Source: an uncultured Clostridia bacterium
GTDB lineage: Bacteria; Bacillota; Clostridia; TANB77; CAG-508
DNA length: 64,000 bases
Assembly (NCBI GenBank): GCA_934157035.1
Contig: CAKPHG010000002.1
Location: 62,001 to 126,000 of the forward strand
Reading direction: 5' to 3'
The notes under the pieces: model-generated
Database searches by the model: none
What the model was told of the DNA's origin: nothing
What the model saw: the letters and a program-made list of their open reading frames with translations, nothing else
Made by a program: the position numbers and the translations under genes
Shown here: positions 27,419 through 37,181 of the stretch, in pieces
Numbering within the stretch: position 1 is the stretch's first letter
How the letters are laid out: each line of letters opens with the position of its first letter

Positions 27419-27547
27419 ATTGTCATCCTCCTTTAAAAAATTATTTTAATCAAACTGTTACTGTTAAAAAACAGTATATCATAGCATTTTATATAACACA
27501 AGCAATTTTATTATTTTAAAATTGTATATATATTTTATAGCATTGTT

Positions 27548-28498
27548 TTATTCCCAACTTATTAATTCTATTTTGTTTGAAATAAATTTAGAATTTTCAT
27601 CTATATCTTTTGATAAATCTGTTGATAAATATTTTTTATTATCATCTACAAATATTGTTACTACTGGTTTTTCTAACTTATCATTTAATATTACAGATGC
27701 TAAAAAATTTGCTCCAGAGGAAATCCCTACTCCTATTCCTAATTTTTTTCCAAGCAATCTAGACATATTTACTGCATCATCATCATTTACAACTATTACT
27801 TCATCTATTTGGTTTCTGTCTACTAAATCAGGAATAAAATCATCTCCTATACCATCTATCTTATGAACAGATATTTTTTTATTTTTACTTAGCAAAGGCA
27901 TTTTATCCGGTTCCATTGCTGCTATTATAATATCTTTATATTTTCTTCTTAATTTTTTAGAGATACCCATTAATGTACCCCCTGTTCCTATTCCAGAAAC
28001 AAAACCTCCTATTTCTTCTTTGACTTGTTCTAATATTTCTTTTCCTGTAGTTTCAAAATGAGCTAAAACATTATTATTATTTGAGAATTGATTTACCAAA
28101 AAGCCATTAATTTCTATTGAAAGTTTTTTTGCTTCTTCTATACACCTTTTAAATCCTCCTTCTTGTGCTGAATATAATTTTATTTCTGCACCATAAGCTT
28201 CCATTATCTCTTTTCTTTCTTTGCTTACCCAATCTGGCATAAAAATATGCACTTTATGTCCTTTGCTTGCTCCTATTGCTGAAATTGCTATTCCGGTATT
28301 TCCACTAGTTGCTTCTATTAACGGTTGACCGCTTTTTAATTTTCCACTTTGCTCTGCTTTATCTATAATATAATAGGCCATTCTATCTTTTATACTTCCT
28401 GTTAAGTTAAAGTACTCAAGCTTGACATATATGTACTTTTCTTTACCATTATATTTGTATTTAATTTTTATAATAGGTGTATTTCCTATACCATTCAT
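27548..28498 (-). CDS. cysK: Cysteine synthase family (PLP-dependent) enzyme
   Basis: 316 aa. Fold type II PLP enzyme: the Schiff-base lysine is in TGSIKDRMAY (near residue 38), the substrate loop is ATSGNTG (near 65), and the phosphate-binding loop is GIGTGGTLMG (near 174). It makes cysteine from O-acetylserine and sulfide, though cystathionine beta-synthase-like roles exist in the family. The HKIDGIGDDFIP block is the usual CysK/CysM region. Preceded by a GGGGGG-type ribosome site; monocistronic and divergent from the phosphoesterase gene. Confidence 0.9.
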   Translation of the reverse strand: MNGIGNTPIIKIKYKYNGKEKYIYVKLEYFNLTGSIKDRMAYYIIDKAEQSGKLKSGQPLIEATSGNTGIAISAIGASKGHKVHIFMPDWVSKERKEIMEAYGAEIKLYSAQEGGFKRCIEEAKKLSIEINGFLVNQFSNNNNVLAHFETTGKEILEQVKEEIGGFVSGIGTGGTLMGISKKLRRKYKDIIIAAMEPDKMPLLSKNKKISVHKIDGIGDDFIPDLVDRNQIDEVIVVNDDDAVNMSRLLGKKLGIGVGISSGANFLASVILNDKLEKPVVTIFVDDNKKYLSTDLSKDIDENSKFISNKIELISWE

Positions 28499-28580
28499 CT
28501 ATATCCCCCCTATTTAATATTTATTCTAATTATATGTTTTATACATATTTTTGTTGACCAGAAGTAATTTTTCTTTTATA

Positions 28581-28609
28581 TTGTAAAATTTTTCATTATA
28601 TTGTATAAT
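28581..28609 (+). promoter_or_regulatory. Promoter of the phosphoesterase-UDPGP pair
   Basis: TTGTAA (28581-28586), 17-nt spacer, TATAAT (28604-28609), then AGGAGG just before the ATG at 28635. Confidence 0.7.
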
Positions 28610-28634
28610 TATTTATAGTTTAAAAGGAGGTTCT

Positions 28635-29429
28635 ATGGAAAAAGTTGCAATTTTATCCGATGTTCACGGAAATTTAACTGCATTACAAACAGTTTTATCT
28701 GATATTGAAAATAGAGGCATTACCAAGATTTATTGTCTTGGTGACAGTGTTATTAAGTGTGCAAATCCTGATAAAGTTATTGATATTTTAAGGGAAAAAT
28801 GTCAAGTTATGCTATTAGGTAATTGTGATGAAATAATTTGTAGACCAAATATTGAACATGGTAGATTCTGGAGTAGAGATAAAATAGGTGATCAAAGAGC
28901 TAATTACATATATAATTCTCCTATTTCTTATGAATTTTATATGAGTGGATATTTAATTCGTTTATTTCATGCTTCTCCATTAAGTTTAGAGCATATTTTT
29001 AATCCAATGCATCCAAACTCTGATACTATTTATTTTAATAAAATTATTTTAAATCCTGAGGATTTATTTAAAAATACACAATTCATTGGAAAAACGGAAA
29101 ATGACCCTGTTCCAGATATTGTAGGATATGGCCATCTTCATACTCCAAATATTTTTAGATTTAAAAATAAAACAATTTTTAATGTTGGTAGTGTAGGCGT
29201 TCCTGTTGAAATGGAAAATGAAGGAGAAGAAACTAATTCATCTAAATTCTCAACTGTAGCTTCTTATATGATTCTAGAAGGTAATTTAGATTCAAAAGAA
29301 CTTTCTTCAATTTCATTCACACTAGTTCGTGTTCCTTACGATATAAATAAAGAAATAGAATATCTAGAGGCTTCAGATATGCCTAATAAAGAAGTTATTA
29401 TTAAAACTTTAAAAACAGCAAATCACTAA
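28635..29429 (+). CDS. Calcineurin-like metallophosphoesterase
   Basis: 264 aa. It has the full metal-ligand set of the family: DVHGN (residues 9-13), GDSV (near 36), GNCDE (near 60) and the C-terminal GYGHLHTP (near 162). This is the YfcE/MJ0936-type single-domain phosphodiesterase, probably acting on a nucleotide or small phosphodiester; the substrate is not evident. It is followed after 37 nt by a UDP-sugar pyrophosphorylase and probably shares its transcript. Confidence 0.88.
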   Translation: MEKVAILSDVHGNLTALQTVLSDIENRGITKIYCLGDSVIKCANPDKVIDILREKCQVMLLGNCDEIICRPNIEHGRFWSRDKIGDQRANYIYNSPISYEFYMSGYLIRLFHASPLSLEHIFNPMHPNSDTIYFNKIILNPEDLFKNTQFIGKTENDPVPDIVGYGHLHTPNIFRFKNKTIFNVGSVGVPVEMENEGEETNSSKFSTVASYMILEGNLDSKELSSISFTLVRVPYDINKEIEYLEASDMPNKEVIIKTLKTANH

Positions 29430-29466
29430 TTTGTAATTTGTTGTATATGATATATAAAAGGAATTG

Positions 29467-30732
29467 ATGATAAGTATGATATCAAATTATGAATTAGCTA
29501 ATAGCATTCTTGAAAAATACCATCAAGAACATTTGCTAAATTTCTATAATGAATTAAATAATGAACAAAAAACTTTATTAGTAAATCAAATATGTAGTAT
29601 AAATTTTCAACAAATATTCGATTTATATGAAGCTTCTAAAACAGATGAGGTTATACCTCTTAATTTAATTGAGCCTTTGGCATACACTATAAAATCTAAA
29701 TTAACCAAAGATCAAATAGATTATTATGAAAATATAGGAAATACTATAATCAAAAATAATGAATTTGCTGTTGTTACTTTAGCAGGAGGTCAAGGAACTA
29801 GACTTGGTTACAAAGGACCAAAGGGAACTTTTGAGTTAGATATACAACCAAAAAAATCACTTTTTGAATTACTTTGTGACATTATAAAAGAAGCAAATAG
29901 TAAATATAATGTTACTATTCCTTGGTATATTATGACAAGTGTCTATAATGATGAAGAGACAAAAAAATTTTTTGAAGAAAAAAACTATTTTAATTATCCT
30001 AAAGAATCTGTCTACTTTTTTAAGCAATCTGAACTTCCTATAATAGACATTTCTGGAAATTTAATTTTAGAAGAAATATATAAGGTTAAGGAAGCTTCAA
30101 ACGGAAATGGCGATGTCTTTAATTCTATGAAAATTAATGGCATTTTAGATAATATGAAGAAAAAAAATATAAAATGGGTTTCTTTTTGCGGAGTTGATAA
30201 TGTAATTTTAGATATAGTAGATCCTTTGTTTTTAGGGATAACTATTGCACATAACAAATTAATTGCTTCTAAAACTTTATTTAAAAAAGATGTTAATGAC
30301 AAAGATTGGATTTTTGTTAGAAAAAATAATAAACCTGCAATTATTGATTGTAATTATCTTTCTCCAGAAATGAAAATCGCAACAGATGAAAACGGAAAAT
30401 ATTTATACAGAGAAACAAATATGTTAGCACATTTGTTCAACATTTCTGCTATAGAAAAAGTTTGCAATGAAAAACTTATATATCATAGAGCTTTTAAGAA
30501 AAATAACTTTGTCAATGAAGAAGGTATGAAACAAGTTCCAGAAAAGCCAAATACATTTAAATTTGAAACATTTATTTTTGATGCATTTTCATTATTTAAT
30601 GATATAGAACTTTTAAGAGTTAATGAAGAAGATGAGTTTGCACCAATTAAGGATTTTACAGGTCCTCATAACCCCGAAGTTGCAAAAGAATTATACGAGA
30701 AAAAACATGAAACATTAAAAGTAGCATATTAA
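29467..30732 (+). CDS. UDPGP-family UTP:sugar-1-phosphate uridylyltransferase
   Basis: About 422 aa. The start is taken at ATG 29467, six nt after AAGGA; a TTG (29464) and an ATG (29476) are alternatives. It contains the nucleotide-binding loop LAGGQGTRLGYKGPKGTF (near 103-120) of the eukaryotic-type UDP-GlcNAc/UDP-glucose pyrophosphorylase family and the SFCGVDNVI metal region. It makes a UDP-sugar from UTP and a sugar phosphate for wall or glycan synthesis. Whether glucose or N-acetylglucosamine is used cannot be read off. Confidence 0.88.
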   Translation: MISMISNYELANSILEKYHQEHLLNFYNELNNEQKTLLVNQICSINFQQIFDLYEASKTDEVIPLNLIEPLAYTIKSKLTKDQIDYYENIGNTIIKNNEFAVVTLAGGQGTRLGYKGPKGTFELDIQPKKSLFELLCDIIKEANSKYNVTIPWYIMTSVYNDEETKKFFEEKNYFNYPKESVYFFKQSELPIIDISGNLILEEIYKVKEASNGNGDVFNSMKINGILDNMKKKNIKWVSFCGVDNVILDIVDPLFLGITIAHNKLIASKTLFKKDVNDKDWIFVRKNNKPAIIDCNYLSPEMKIATDENGKYLYRETNMLAHLFNISAIEKVCNEKLIYHRAFKKNNFVNEEGMKQVPEKPNTFKFETFIFDAFSLFNDIELLRVNEEDEFAPIKDFTGPHNPEVAKELYEKKHETLKVAY

Positions 30733-30738
30733 TAAAAT

Positions 30739-30788
30739 AATAAGAGTATATATATTAAATGTATAAAAATAATATATATACTCTTATT
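30739..30788. terminator. Bidirectional terminator
   Basis: 18-bp perfect stem AATAAGAGTATATATATT / AATATATATACTCTTATT between convergent genes. Confidence 0.85.
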
Positions 30789-30820
30789 TTGTATATTTTT
30801 TGCTCAATTCCAAAAAACAA

Positions 30821-31948
30821 CTATTTTATAATTATCTTGTTATTTTTTTCTATAGATACTGGTAACTTTACAGTAACTGTTGTTCCTTTATTTTCTTTAC
30901 TCTTTATCTCTATTTTTCCTTCAGATAATTCTACTATTCTTTTTACTATTGCAAGTCCAAGTCCACTTCCTTCTTTTGAATGTGACTTATCTATTTGATA
31001 AAATCTATCATATACTTTTTCTAGTTCTTCTTCTTTCATTCCAATTCCATGGTCTTTTATTTCTACAATTATATTTTTATCTTTTTCATACACTTTTATA
31101 TCTATGCTTCCACCTTCATTTGAAAATTTTATAGCATTATCTATTATATTTACCCATACTTGATAAATTAAATCTTCATCTCCTAAAAATACTTTTTCGT
31201 CTAGACTTACATTTATTTTTATATCTTTTTTAGACCACTTTGGTTCTAATAAACTTATTGCTTTTCTTATTTGCTCTGCAATATCTATTTCTTGTTTATT
31301 TGTAATTACTTCTTGGTTATTCAATTTACTTAGTTTTAAAATTTTTCCTGTTAAGCTCTCTAATCTTTTTGCTTCTTCTATTATTATGTTTGTATATTCT
31401 TCTCTTTCTTCATCTGTTAAATTTTTATCCTTTAGGAATTTTGCAAATCCTTCTATTGAAGATACTGGAGTTTTAATTTCGTGTGATACATTATTTATAA
31501 ATTCTTTTTGTAAGTTTTCTGTACTTTTTAAACCTCGTGTCATCTTATTAAAATTGTTAGTTAGTTCACCTATTTCATCTTCCCTTTTAGATTCTAATTC
31601 TATATCATACTCACCTAAAGCTACTTTTTTAGTTGCCTCATTTATTTGCTCTATTGGTCTAAATATATTTTTTAAATTTATTCTTACTAATACCGCACTT
31701 ATAATTACTATATTTAGTATTGCAAAGCCACATATTTTTCTGGTTATATATAATAAACTATCTATTTGCTCTTTATCATGAATATTTATTTCTATTAATT
31801 TATCTTGCATTGTTGGTACTACAAGTACTGAGAATTCTATTACTGTTAGTATTGCTACTAGCACTAATGCTATAATAAAACTTCTCATTAAACTTCTTTG
31901 CATTGAATTTCTTTTTCCAAATATTTTTTGTACTATTTTTTTAAACAT
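30821..31948 (-). CDS. Sensor histidine kinase
   Basis: 375 aa. Two transmembrane helices (about 24-46 and 72-92) enclose only a very short external loop. A HAMP segment (about 93-145), the DHp helix NNVSHEIKTPVSS (phosphorylated His156), and the HATPase_c domain with N, G1 (DHGIGM) and G2 (GSGLGLAIVK) boxes follow. The tiny sensor loop suggests sensing within or at the membrane. Its start overlaps the response regulator by 16 nt. The pair is adjacent to the MMPL/YhgE-like exporter genes, which it may control. Confidence 0.93.
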   Translation of the reverse strand: MFKKIVQKIFGKRNSMQRSLMRSFIIALVLVAILTVIEFSVLVVPTMQDKLIEINIHDKEQIDSLLYITRKICGFAILNIVIISAVLVRINLKNIFRPIEQINEATKKVALGEYDIELESKREDEIGELTNNFNKMTRGLKSTENLQKEFINNVSHEIKTPVSSIEGFAKFLKDKNLTDEEREEYTNIIIEEAKRLESLTGKILKLSKLNNQEVITNKQEIDIAEQIRKAISLLEPKWSKKDIKINVSLDEKVFLGDEDLIYQVWVNIIDNAIKFSNEGGSIDIKVYEKDKNIIVEIKDHGIGMKEEELEKVYDRFYQIDKSHSKEGSGLGLAIVKRIVELSEGKIEIKSKENKGTTVTVKLPVSIEKNNKIIIK

Positions 31949-32628
31949 TTATTTTCACCTTTTATTACTAATTTATAACCTATTCCTCTAATTGTTTCAA
32001 TTTCTATTTCATCTACATCATATAATTTTTCTCTTAATCTTTTTATATGAACATCAACTGTTCTAAAATCAGATTCGCTATCTAGCCCCCAGACTTCCTC
32101 TATTAATTCTTGCCTTGTTAAAATTGTGTCTGGAGTACTCACTAATTTATATAGCAAGTAAAATTCTTTTTGTGCTAGTTGATATTCTTTTCCATCCCTT
32201 GTAACTGATAACTTATTATAGTCTATTACAAGTTTTCCTATTTCTATTCTTTTTTCACTTGCTTGCTTTGATCTTTTTAATAATGCCTTTACTCTTAATG
32301 GCAACTCTTCTATATCTATTGGCTTTACCATATAATCGTCTGCCCCTAATAAAAATCCTTCTTTTTTATCTGATAAAGTACTTTTAGCAGTTACTAATAA
32401 TATTGGCATTGAATAGTCTGCTTCTCTTAATTCTCTTATTAACTCATACCCATCCATTTGTGGCATCATTATGTCTGTTACTATTAAATCTATATATTGT
32501 TCATCTAATACATTTAATGCTTCTACTCCATTTGTTGCTTCGTATGTATTGTAGTTTTCTCTTTTTAGGCATGTTACAATTAATTTTCTTAAATTTTTAT
32601 CATCTTCTACAACTAAAATGTTAAACAT
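31933..32628 (-). CDS. OmpR/PhoB-family response regulator
   Basis: 231 aa from the ATG at 32628, preferred over an upstream in-frame start at 32709 because GGAGG lies 6 nt before it and the receiver fold begins at once (MFNILVVEDD). Phosphoacceptor Asp52, acidic pocket E8/D9/D10, conserved Lys in VKPID. The C-terminal winged helix has the RTVDVHIKRLREKL recognition helix. It partners the kinase downstream. Confidence 0.94.
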   Translation of the reverse strand: MFNILVVEDDKNLRKLIVTCLKRENYNTYEATNGVEALNVLDEQYIDLIVTDIMMPQMDGYELIRELREADYSMPILLVTAKSTLSDKKEGFLLGADDYMVKPIDIEELPLRVKALLKRSKQASEKRIEIGKLVIDYNKLSVTRDGKEYQLAQKEFYLLYKLVSTPDTILTRQELIEEVWGLDSESDFRTVDVHIKRLREKLYDVDEIEIETIRGIGYKLVIKGENKCLKK

Positions 32629-32771
32629 AATTTCCTCCATTTTTTTATTAATATTATGTGATAATTTATTGTCTTTTAATTTTGCCAAATTACTAATATA
32701 TTTTTTCATTATTTTATTTAATTATTATACTAGTTAAATATGAATTTTGTATGAATAAATTATATCAAAAA

Positions 32772-32804
32772 AAATGTCAATAAGGAACACCCCTATTGAC
32801 ATTT
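32772..32804 (-). terminator. Terminator after the YhgE-like gene
   Basis: 11-bp stem AAATGTCAATA / TATTGACATTT, U-tract on both strands. It separates the exporter pair from the two-component system. Confidence 0.85.
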
Positions 32805-32808
32805 TTAT

Positions 32809-34905
32809 CTAATCTTTATTTTCTGAGTTTTCTTCTTTTGTACCTTCAACTTTATTTTCTACAATCATCTTTTCTTTGCTGTCTTCTTCACTTTTTATTC
32901 CATCTGATATCATTATGAATTTTACGTTTCCTTCGTCTCCATTATTTAACATTGTAAAGTTATTGTAGTTATTTGCTAATTCTTCTAATTTATCTATTCT
33001 TGTTGTTATATCTTTTAAATCTCCATTTATATAATTGCAAATTTTATCTATTCCTTCTGTATTGAATTTTGTTATTCCTTCTGCTAACTCTACTATTCCT
33101 GAGTCTAGTTCGTTTGTTCCTGCAGATAATTTTTCTACCCCATTATCTAATGTTGATAATCCATCTGTTAACTCTCCTAAGGATTTACCTAATGTATTCA
33201 TTTGAGAAACTACTTGATTTGTAAATTTTTGTTTTGCTTGGTTTCCAACTTGTGTTGCTGTAGTTGTTGCTGTTTGACCTGCTACTTGTTTTGCTGTAGT
33301 TCCAGCTACCTCTACAGCCGTAGTTCCTGCTACTTGTTTTGCTGTCTGACCTGCTACTTGTACTGCTGTAGTTCCTGCTGCTTGTTTTGTTATTTTTTCT
33401 GCTGTTTGTACTGCTGTCTCTCCTGCTACTTGCTTTGCTATTTTTTCTGCTGTTTGCACTGCTGTTTGGCCTGCTGCTTGTTTTGCAGATTCTTGTGCTG
33501 CTTCTATAGCTGATGTATATGCTGTTTCTTGTGCTACTGATATTATTAATTGTTTTTCTGCTTCTGTTAATGTTGCTGGATATTTGCTTTGAGCACTTGT
33601 TATTATTGCTGTTTTTTGTACCTCTGTTAATGTTGCTTGTTTTTTAACTTCTGTTTTTTGTGCTTCTGTTAATGTTGCATTTGCTTCTGCCTGTGCCTTA
33701 ATTACTGCTTTTTGTTCTTTTGTTAATACTGAATTTGCTTCTGCCTGTGCTTTAATTGCTGTTTTTTGTGCTTCTGTTAGTGCTGCTCCTGCTTCTGCTT
33801 GAGCTTTAATTGCTGCCTCTTGTTCTTTTGTTAATGTTGCTCCCGCTTCTGCCTGTGCTTTTATTGCTGCCTTTTGTTCTTTAGATAATGTTGCTGATGA
33901 TTCTGCTTGATTTTTAATTGCTGCTAATGTTTTACTATCTACTGCTGCTGATTTATCTGATTGTAAGTTTTTTGTACTACTTGCAACTGCACTTTCAATC
34001 ATTTTAGATCCGCTATATGCTGCACTTGTTCCGTCTTTTAGTTCTTTTACTCCACTTACTAATTGGCTTGAACCATCTTTTAATTTATTTGCTCCATCTT
34101 CTATTTGTTTGCTTGAACTTTGTAATTCATTTACTTTACTATATATTTCATCTATATCATTTAGAATGTCTAAATCGCTTGATTCTATTATTTTTGGTGT
34201 AACATACGTTACTATATTTCCTATTTCAAAATTTGAAGATTCCATAGTAATTTCTAATTTATTAGGAATTTCTAATTTTCCTTTAGATATTCCCAAACTT
34301 TCTTGCATTCCCGGTAATGTAATTCCTATAAGTGTTGTTTTATTTCCATTGTCTATCATTTTACCATTTGTAATTTCTATATTCTTATTATTTTCATTAT
34401 TTATAATTGTTCCACACACTACAACAAATGGTGTATATAATGTTTCATTTTTTCCATTTATTTTTACAACATGTTTATCTTTGTTTGTGTAATCTACCGT
34501 AATTTTTACTTTTCCAGATTTTCCTGCAATTTCTTTTGCAGATACTTCTTTTCCATCTAATTCATATTTAATACTACATTCTATTGGTAATTCTTTTTGA
34601 GATTCACCTTGATAATAAATATCACTCTCATCTGCATTCCATACTAATTTATTGCCATCTGCAGTATAGTCTTGCTCTCCATTATTTTTTAAATTTAATA
34701 AATCTGTTATATCATTAATTATCTTTTCTTTTTCAGTATTTCTTATATGATCACTTACTATTGTATTGTAAGCATTTCCACTTGCATCTAGTCTAGAATA
34801 TACTGTTTCATCTTTTGTAAAAGCAAGTACTGGTGCTTGATATACAAGCATTGTTCCTAATAACACACCTGATGTAATTTTTGAAATTATTTTTTTATCA
34901 CTCAT
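32809..34905 (-). CDS. Secreted YhgE/Pip-like repeat protein, partner of MMPL transporter
   Basis: 698 aa. Signal peptide (residues 8-30, ending VLAF). The N-terminal beta-rich domain (about 35-260) is followed by YhgE-like helical units with the LxxGxxxLxxG pattern (GANKLKDGSSQLVSGVKELKDG near 275-300, LDNGVEKLSAGTNELDSGI near 585-605). Between them are two arrays of near-identical helical repeats: an 18-residue unit (AAIKAQAEAGATLTKEQ, about 325-435) and a 16-residue unit (AVQTAEKIAKQVAGET, about 470-555). No C-terminal membrane domain, unlike full YhgE. It is followed and preceded by genes suggesting a role at the cell envelope with the MMPL transporter. Confidence 0.75.
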   Translation of the reverse strand: MSDKKIISKITSGVLLGTMLVYQAPVLAFTKDETVYSRLDASGNAYNTIVSDHIRNTEKEKIINDITDLLNLKNNGEQDYTADGNKLVWNADESDIYYQGESQKELPIECSIKYELDGKEVSAKEIAGKSGKVKITVDYTNKDKHVVKINGKNETLYTPFVVVCGTIINNENNKNIEITNGKMIDNGNKTTLIGITLPGMQESLGISKGKLEIPNKLEITMESSNFEIGNIVTYVTPKIIESSDLDILNDIDEIYSKVNELQSSSKQIEDGANKLKDGSSQLVSGVKELKDGTSAAYSGSKMIESAVASSTKNLQSDKSAAVDSKTLAAIKNQAESSATLSKEQKAAIKAQAEAGATLTKEQEAAIKAQAEAGAALTEAQKTAIKAQAEANSVLTKEQKAVIKAQAEANATLTEAQKTEVKKQATLTEVQKTAIITSAQSKYPATLTEAEKQLIISVAQETAYTSAIEAAQESAKQAAGQTAVQTAEKIAKQVAGETAVQTAEKITKQAAGTTAVQVAGQTAKQVAGTTAVEVAGTTAKQVAGQTATTTATQVGNQAKQKFTNQVVSQMNTLGKSLGELTDGLSTLDNGVEKLSAGTNELDSGIVELAEGITKFNTEGIDKICNYINGDLKDITTRIDKLEELANNYNNFTMLNNGDEGNVKFIMISDGIKSEEDSKEKMIVENKVEGTKEENSENKD
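33241..33490. repeat. Tandem 48-bp coding repeat in the YhgE-like gene
   Basis: About five imperfect copies encoding a 16-residue Ala/Val/Thr-rich unit such as AVQTAEKIAKQVAGET. Copies are close at DNA level, so unequal crossing-over could change the number. Confidence 0.8.
33600..33930. repeat. Tandem 54-bp coding repeat in the YhgE-like gene
   Basis: About six imperfect copies encoding an 18-residue unit such as AAIKAQAEAGATLTKEQ. One copy is shortened near 33620-33660. Confidence 0.8.
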
Positions 34906-34925
34906 GTTTTTTACTTCCTTTCTTT

Positions 34926-36995
34926 TTAATTATTTATTTTTCTCATTCCAATTGTTGTTTTACATATTAATTTATCAAATATCATTAAGAATGATGGTAG
35001 TACTGCTATAACGCAAACCATACTTACTATTGCACCTCTTGACATCAATGTGCATAGAGAACCTATCATTTCTATTTTTGAATATGCACCTACACCAAAT
35101 GTTGCTCCAAAGAAGCATAATCCACTAACTATTATTGAACCTATAGATGTTCCTAAAGCCTCGTCTACCGCTTCTTTCTTGTCTTTACCTTCTTTTCTTG
35201 CTGTTATATATTTAGTTGTAATTAATATTGCATAATCTATTGTTGCTCCTAATTGAATTGTTCCAATTACTATTGAAGCAATAAATGGTAAGACTGTATT
35301 TGTATAATATGGAATTCCCATATTTATAAATATTGCAAATTCTATTACGGCTATAAGTATTACAGGTAATGAAATTGATTTTAATACAACTATCATTATT
35401 GCAAATATAATTGCTATTGACACTGTATTTACGCTATTAAAATCATGGTTACTTATTTCTACTAAGTCCTTCATTAAAGGTCCTTCACCTGCAAGTATTG
35501 CGTTTTCGTCATATTTTTTAATAATTTGATTTATTGTTTCTACTTGTGCATTTAATTCATCTGTTGCCATTTCATATTTTGAGTTTATAAGTATCATTTG
35601 GTATTTATCACTTTGGAAGATACTTACTATATCTTCTGGCAATGCTCCTTTTGGCACTCCCATACTTCCAATTTTTGAATAATCTAGTGTCCACTCAATA
35701 CCTTCTACTTTTTCTATTTCTTCTACCATTTTATTTACTTCATAATCTGGCATATCTTTGTTTACTAATAGTAACTCCATAGATGTCATATTAAATTTAT
35801 CTTTTAGTTCTGTGTTTGCAACTACACTATCTAGTGTTGTAGGTAAAGATTTATCTAGGTTGTAGTATATTTTTGTATTTTGATATCCATAAAATGCTAC
35901 TGGCAATATAATTAAAAATGCTACCACTATTGCTTTATAATGTTTCATTACAAAGTTTTTAACTTTAGTAAATTTAGGTAATATCTCTTTGTGTTTTGTT
36001 TTTTCTATTAAATTATTTAATTCTAGTATCATTGCAGGAAGTATTGTTACTACTGAAATAACTCCTAATAAAACACCTTTTGCCATAACTATACCAATGT
36101 CTTTTCCAAGTGTTAAATTCATACTGCATAATGCTAAAAATCCTGCTATTGTTGTAAGTGAACTTCCTAATACAGATACAAAAGTTTTAGAAATTGCATT
36201 TGCCATTGCTTCGTTGTTATCGTTTATTGTCTCTTTTTCTTGCATATAACTATGGTATAGGAATATTGCAAAGTCCATTGTTACTCCTAGTTGAAGTACT
36301 GCACTTATTGCCTTTGTTATATATGAAATTTGACCCATAAATATATTTGTTCCCATATTATAAAGTATTGCTATTCCTATATTTAATAGTAATAATACTG
36401 GGGCTACATATGAGTTTAATGCAAGTTCTAGTACTATTAAGCATAGAATTACAGCAATTATTACATAAATTATAACTTCTGAATCTGATAAGTTTCTTGT
36501 GTCTAATACTGTCGCTGTCATACCACTTATTTTACAATGTTCATCTGTTATTTTTCTTAATTCTTCTACACTATTCATTGTTGCATCTGATGATATTTGT
36601 TCTTTAAATGTAACTAACATTAATGTTTCATTATCTTTGTAAGCTTTATCTTTTATATCATCTGGTAGCATTTCTACTGGGATATTTGACCCTAATACAT
36701 CTGCTATACTTGCTACTTTTTCTACATTGTCTATTTTTCTTATTTTTTCCTCTAATTTAATTATATCTTTTGTGCTCATGTCCTCTAGTAAAACTACTGA
36801 GAATCCACCCATATCAAAATCTTCTGATAGTATGTTTTCGCCTTTTATGGTTTCAATGTCTTCTGGAAGATATACTAATATGTCGTAATTAATTCTAGTT
36901 GCTTTCATTCCTATTATTGATGGTATTAATAATAGAAGTGCTATTATTAGAATTAATTTTCTGTGTTTGCATATTGCTTTTGCTACTTTATGCAT
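34926..36995 (-). CDS. MMPL/RND-family transporter
   Basis: 689 aa from the ATG at 36995, preceded by AAAGGAG; an in-frame start at 37031 gives 12 extra polar residues and no better signal. RND topology: helix 1 (about 15-33), an external loop, six helices (about 190-370), helix 7 and second loop, then six more helices ending near 680. It has repeated sterol-sensing-like segments (SYITKAISAVLQLGVTMDFAIFLYHSY and TIQLGATIDYAILITTKY). The Asp residues in MDFAI and IDYAI are the expected proton-relay positions. It probably exports a lipid or amphiphile; it is paired with the YhgE-like protein 20 nt downstream. Confidence 0.9.
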   Translation of the reverse strand: MHKVAKAICKHRKLILIIALLLLIPSIIGMKATRINYDILVYLPEDIETIKGENILSEDFDMGGFSVVLLEDMSTKDIIKLEEKIRKIDNVEKVASIADVLGSNIPVEMLPDDIKDKAYKDNETLMLVTFKEQISSDATMNSVEELRKITDEHCKISGMTATVLDTRNLSDSEVIIYVIIAVILCLIVLELALNSYVAPVLLLLNIGIAILYNMGTNIFMGQISYITKAISAVLQLGVTMDFAIFLYHSYMQEKETINDNNEAMANAISKTFVSVLGSSLTTIAGFLALCSMNLTLGKDIGIVMAKGVLLGVISVVTILPAMILELNNLIEKTKHKEILPKFTKVKNFVMKHYKAIVVAFLIILPVAFYGYQNTKIYYNLDKSLPTTLDSVVANTELKDKFNMTSMELLLVNKDMPDYEVNKMVEEIEKVEGIEWTLDYSKIGSMGVPKGALPEDIVSIFQSDKYQMILINSKYEMATDELNAQVETINQIIKKYDENAILAGEGPLMKDLVEISNHDFNSVNTVSIAIIFAIMIVVLKSISLPVILIAVIEFAIFINMGIPYYTNTVLPFIASIVIGTIQLGATIDYAILITTKYITARKEGKDKKEAVDEALGTSIGSIIVSGLCFFGATFGVGAYSKIEMIGSLCTLMSRGAIVSMVCVIAVLPSFLMIFDKLICKTTIGMRKINN

Positions 36996-37112
36996 AATCT
37001 CTTCTCCTTTCTTGTTTTTGTACCAAACCATTTAATTTTGAGGTTTTATTGATACAATTCCCAACTTTGCTTATTATACAATCTGAAAATGAACTAATTA
37101 TGAACAAAAGAA

Positions 37113-37169
37113 AAAACGAAAGTATAACTTCAAAACATTATAAAATGTTTGAAATTTTACTTTCGTTTT
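37113..37169 (-). terminator. Terminator after the ABC exporter pair
   Basis: 12-bp stem AAAACGAAAGTA / TACTTTCGTTTT enclosing a second inner hairpin, with U-tracts. Confidence 0.8.
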
Positions 37170-37181
37170 AATTAATAATTT

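Noticed and set aside
33202..33513. Cys/Leu-rich frame on the plus strand
   Set aside because: It is the reverse image of the Ala/Val/Thr repeat array of the YhgE-like gene.
36996..37031. Upstream start of the MMPL transporter
   Set aside because: AAAGGAG is placed for the ATG at 36995; the extension has no ribosome site and adds only polar residues.
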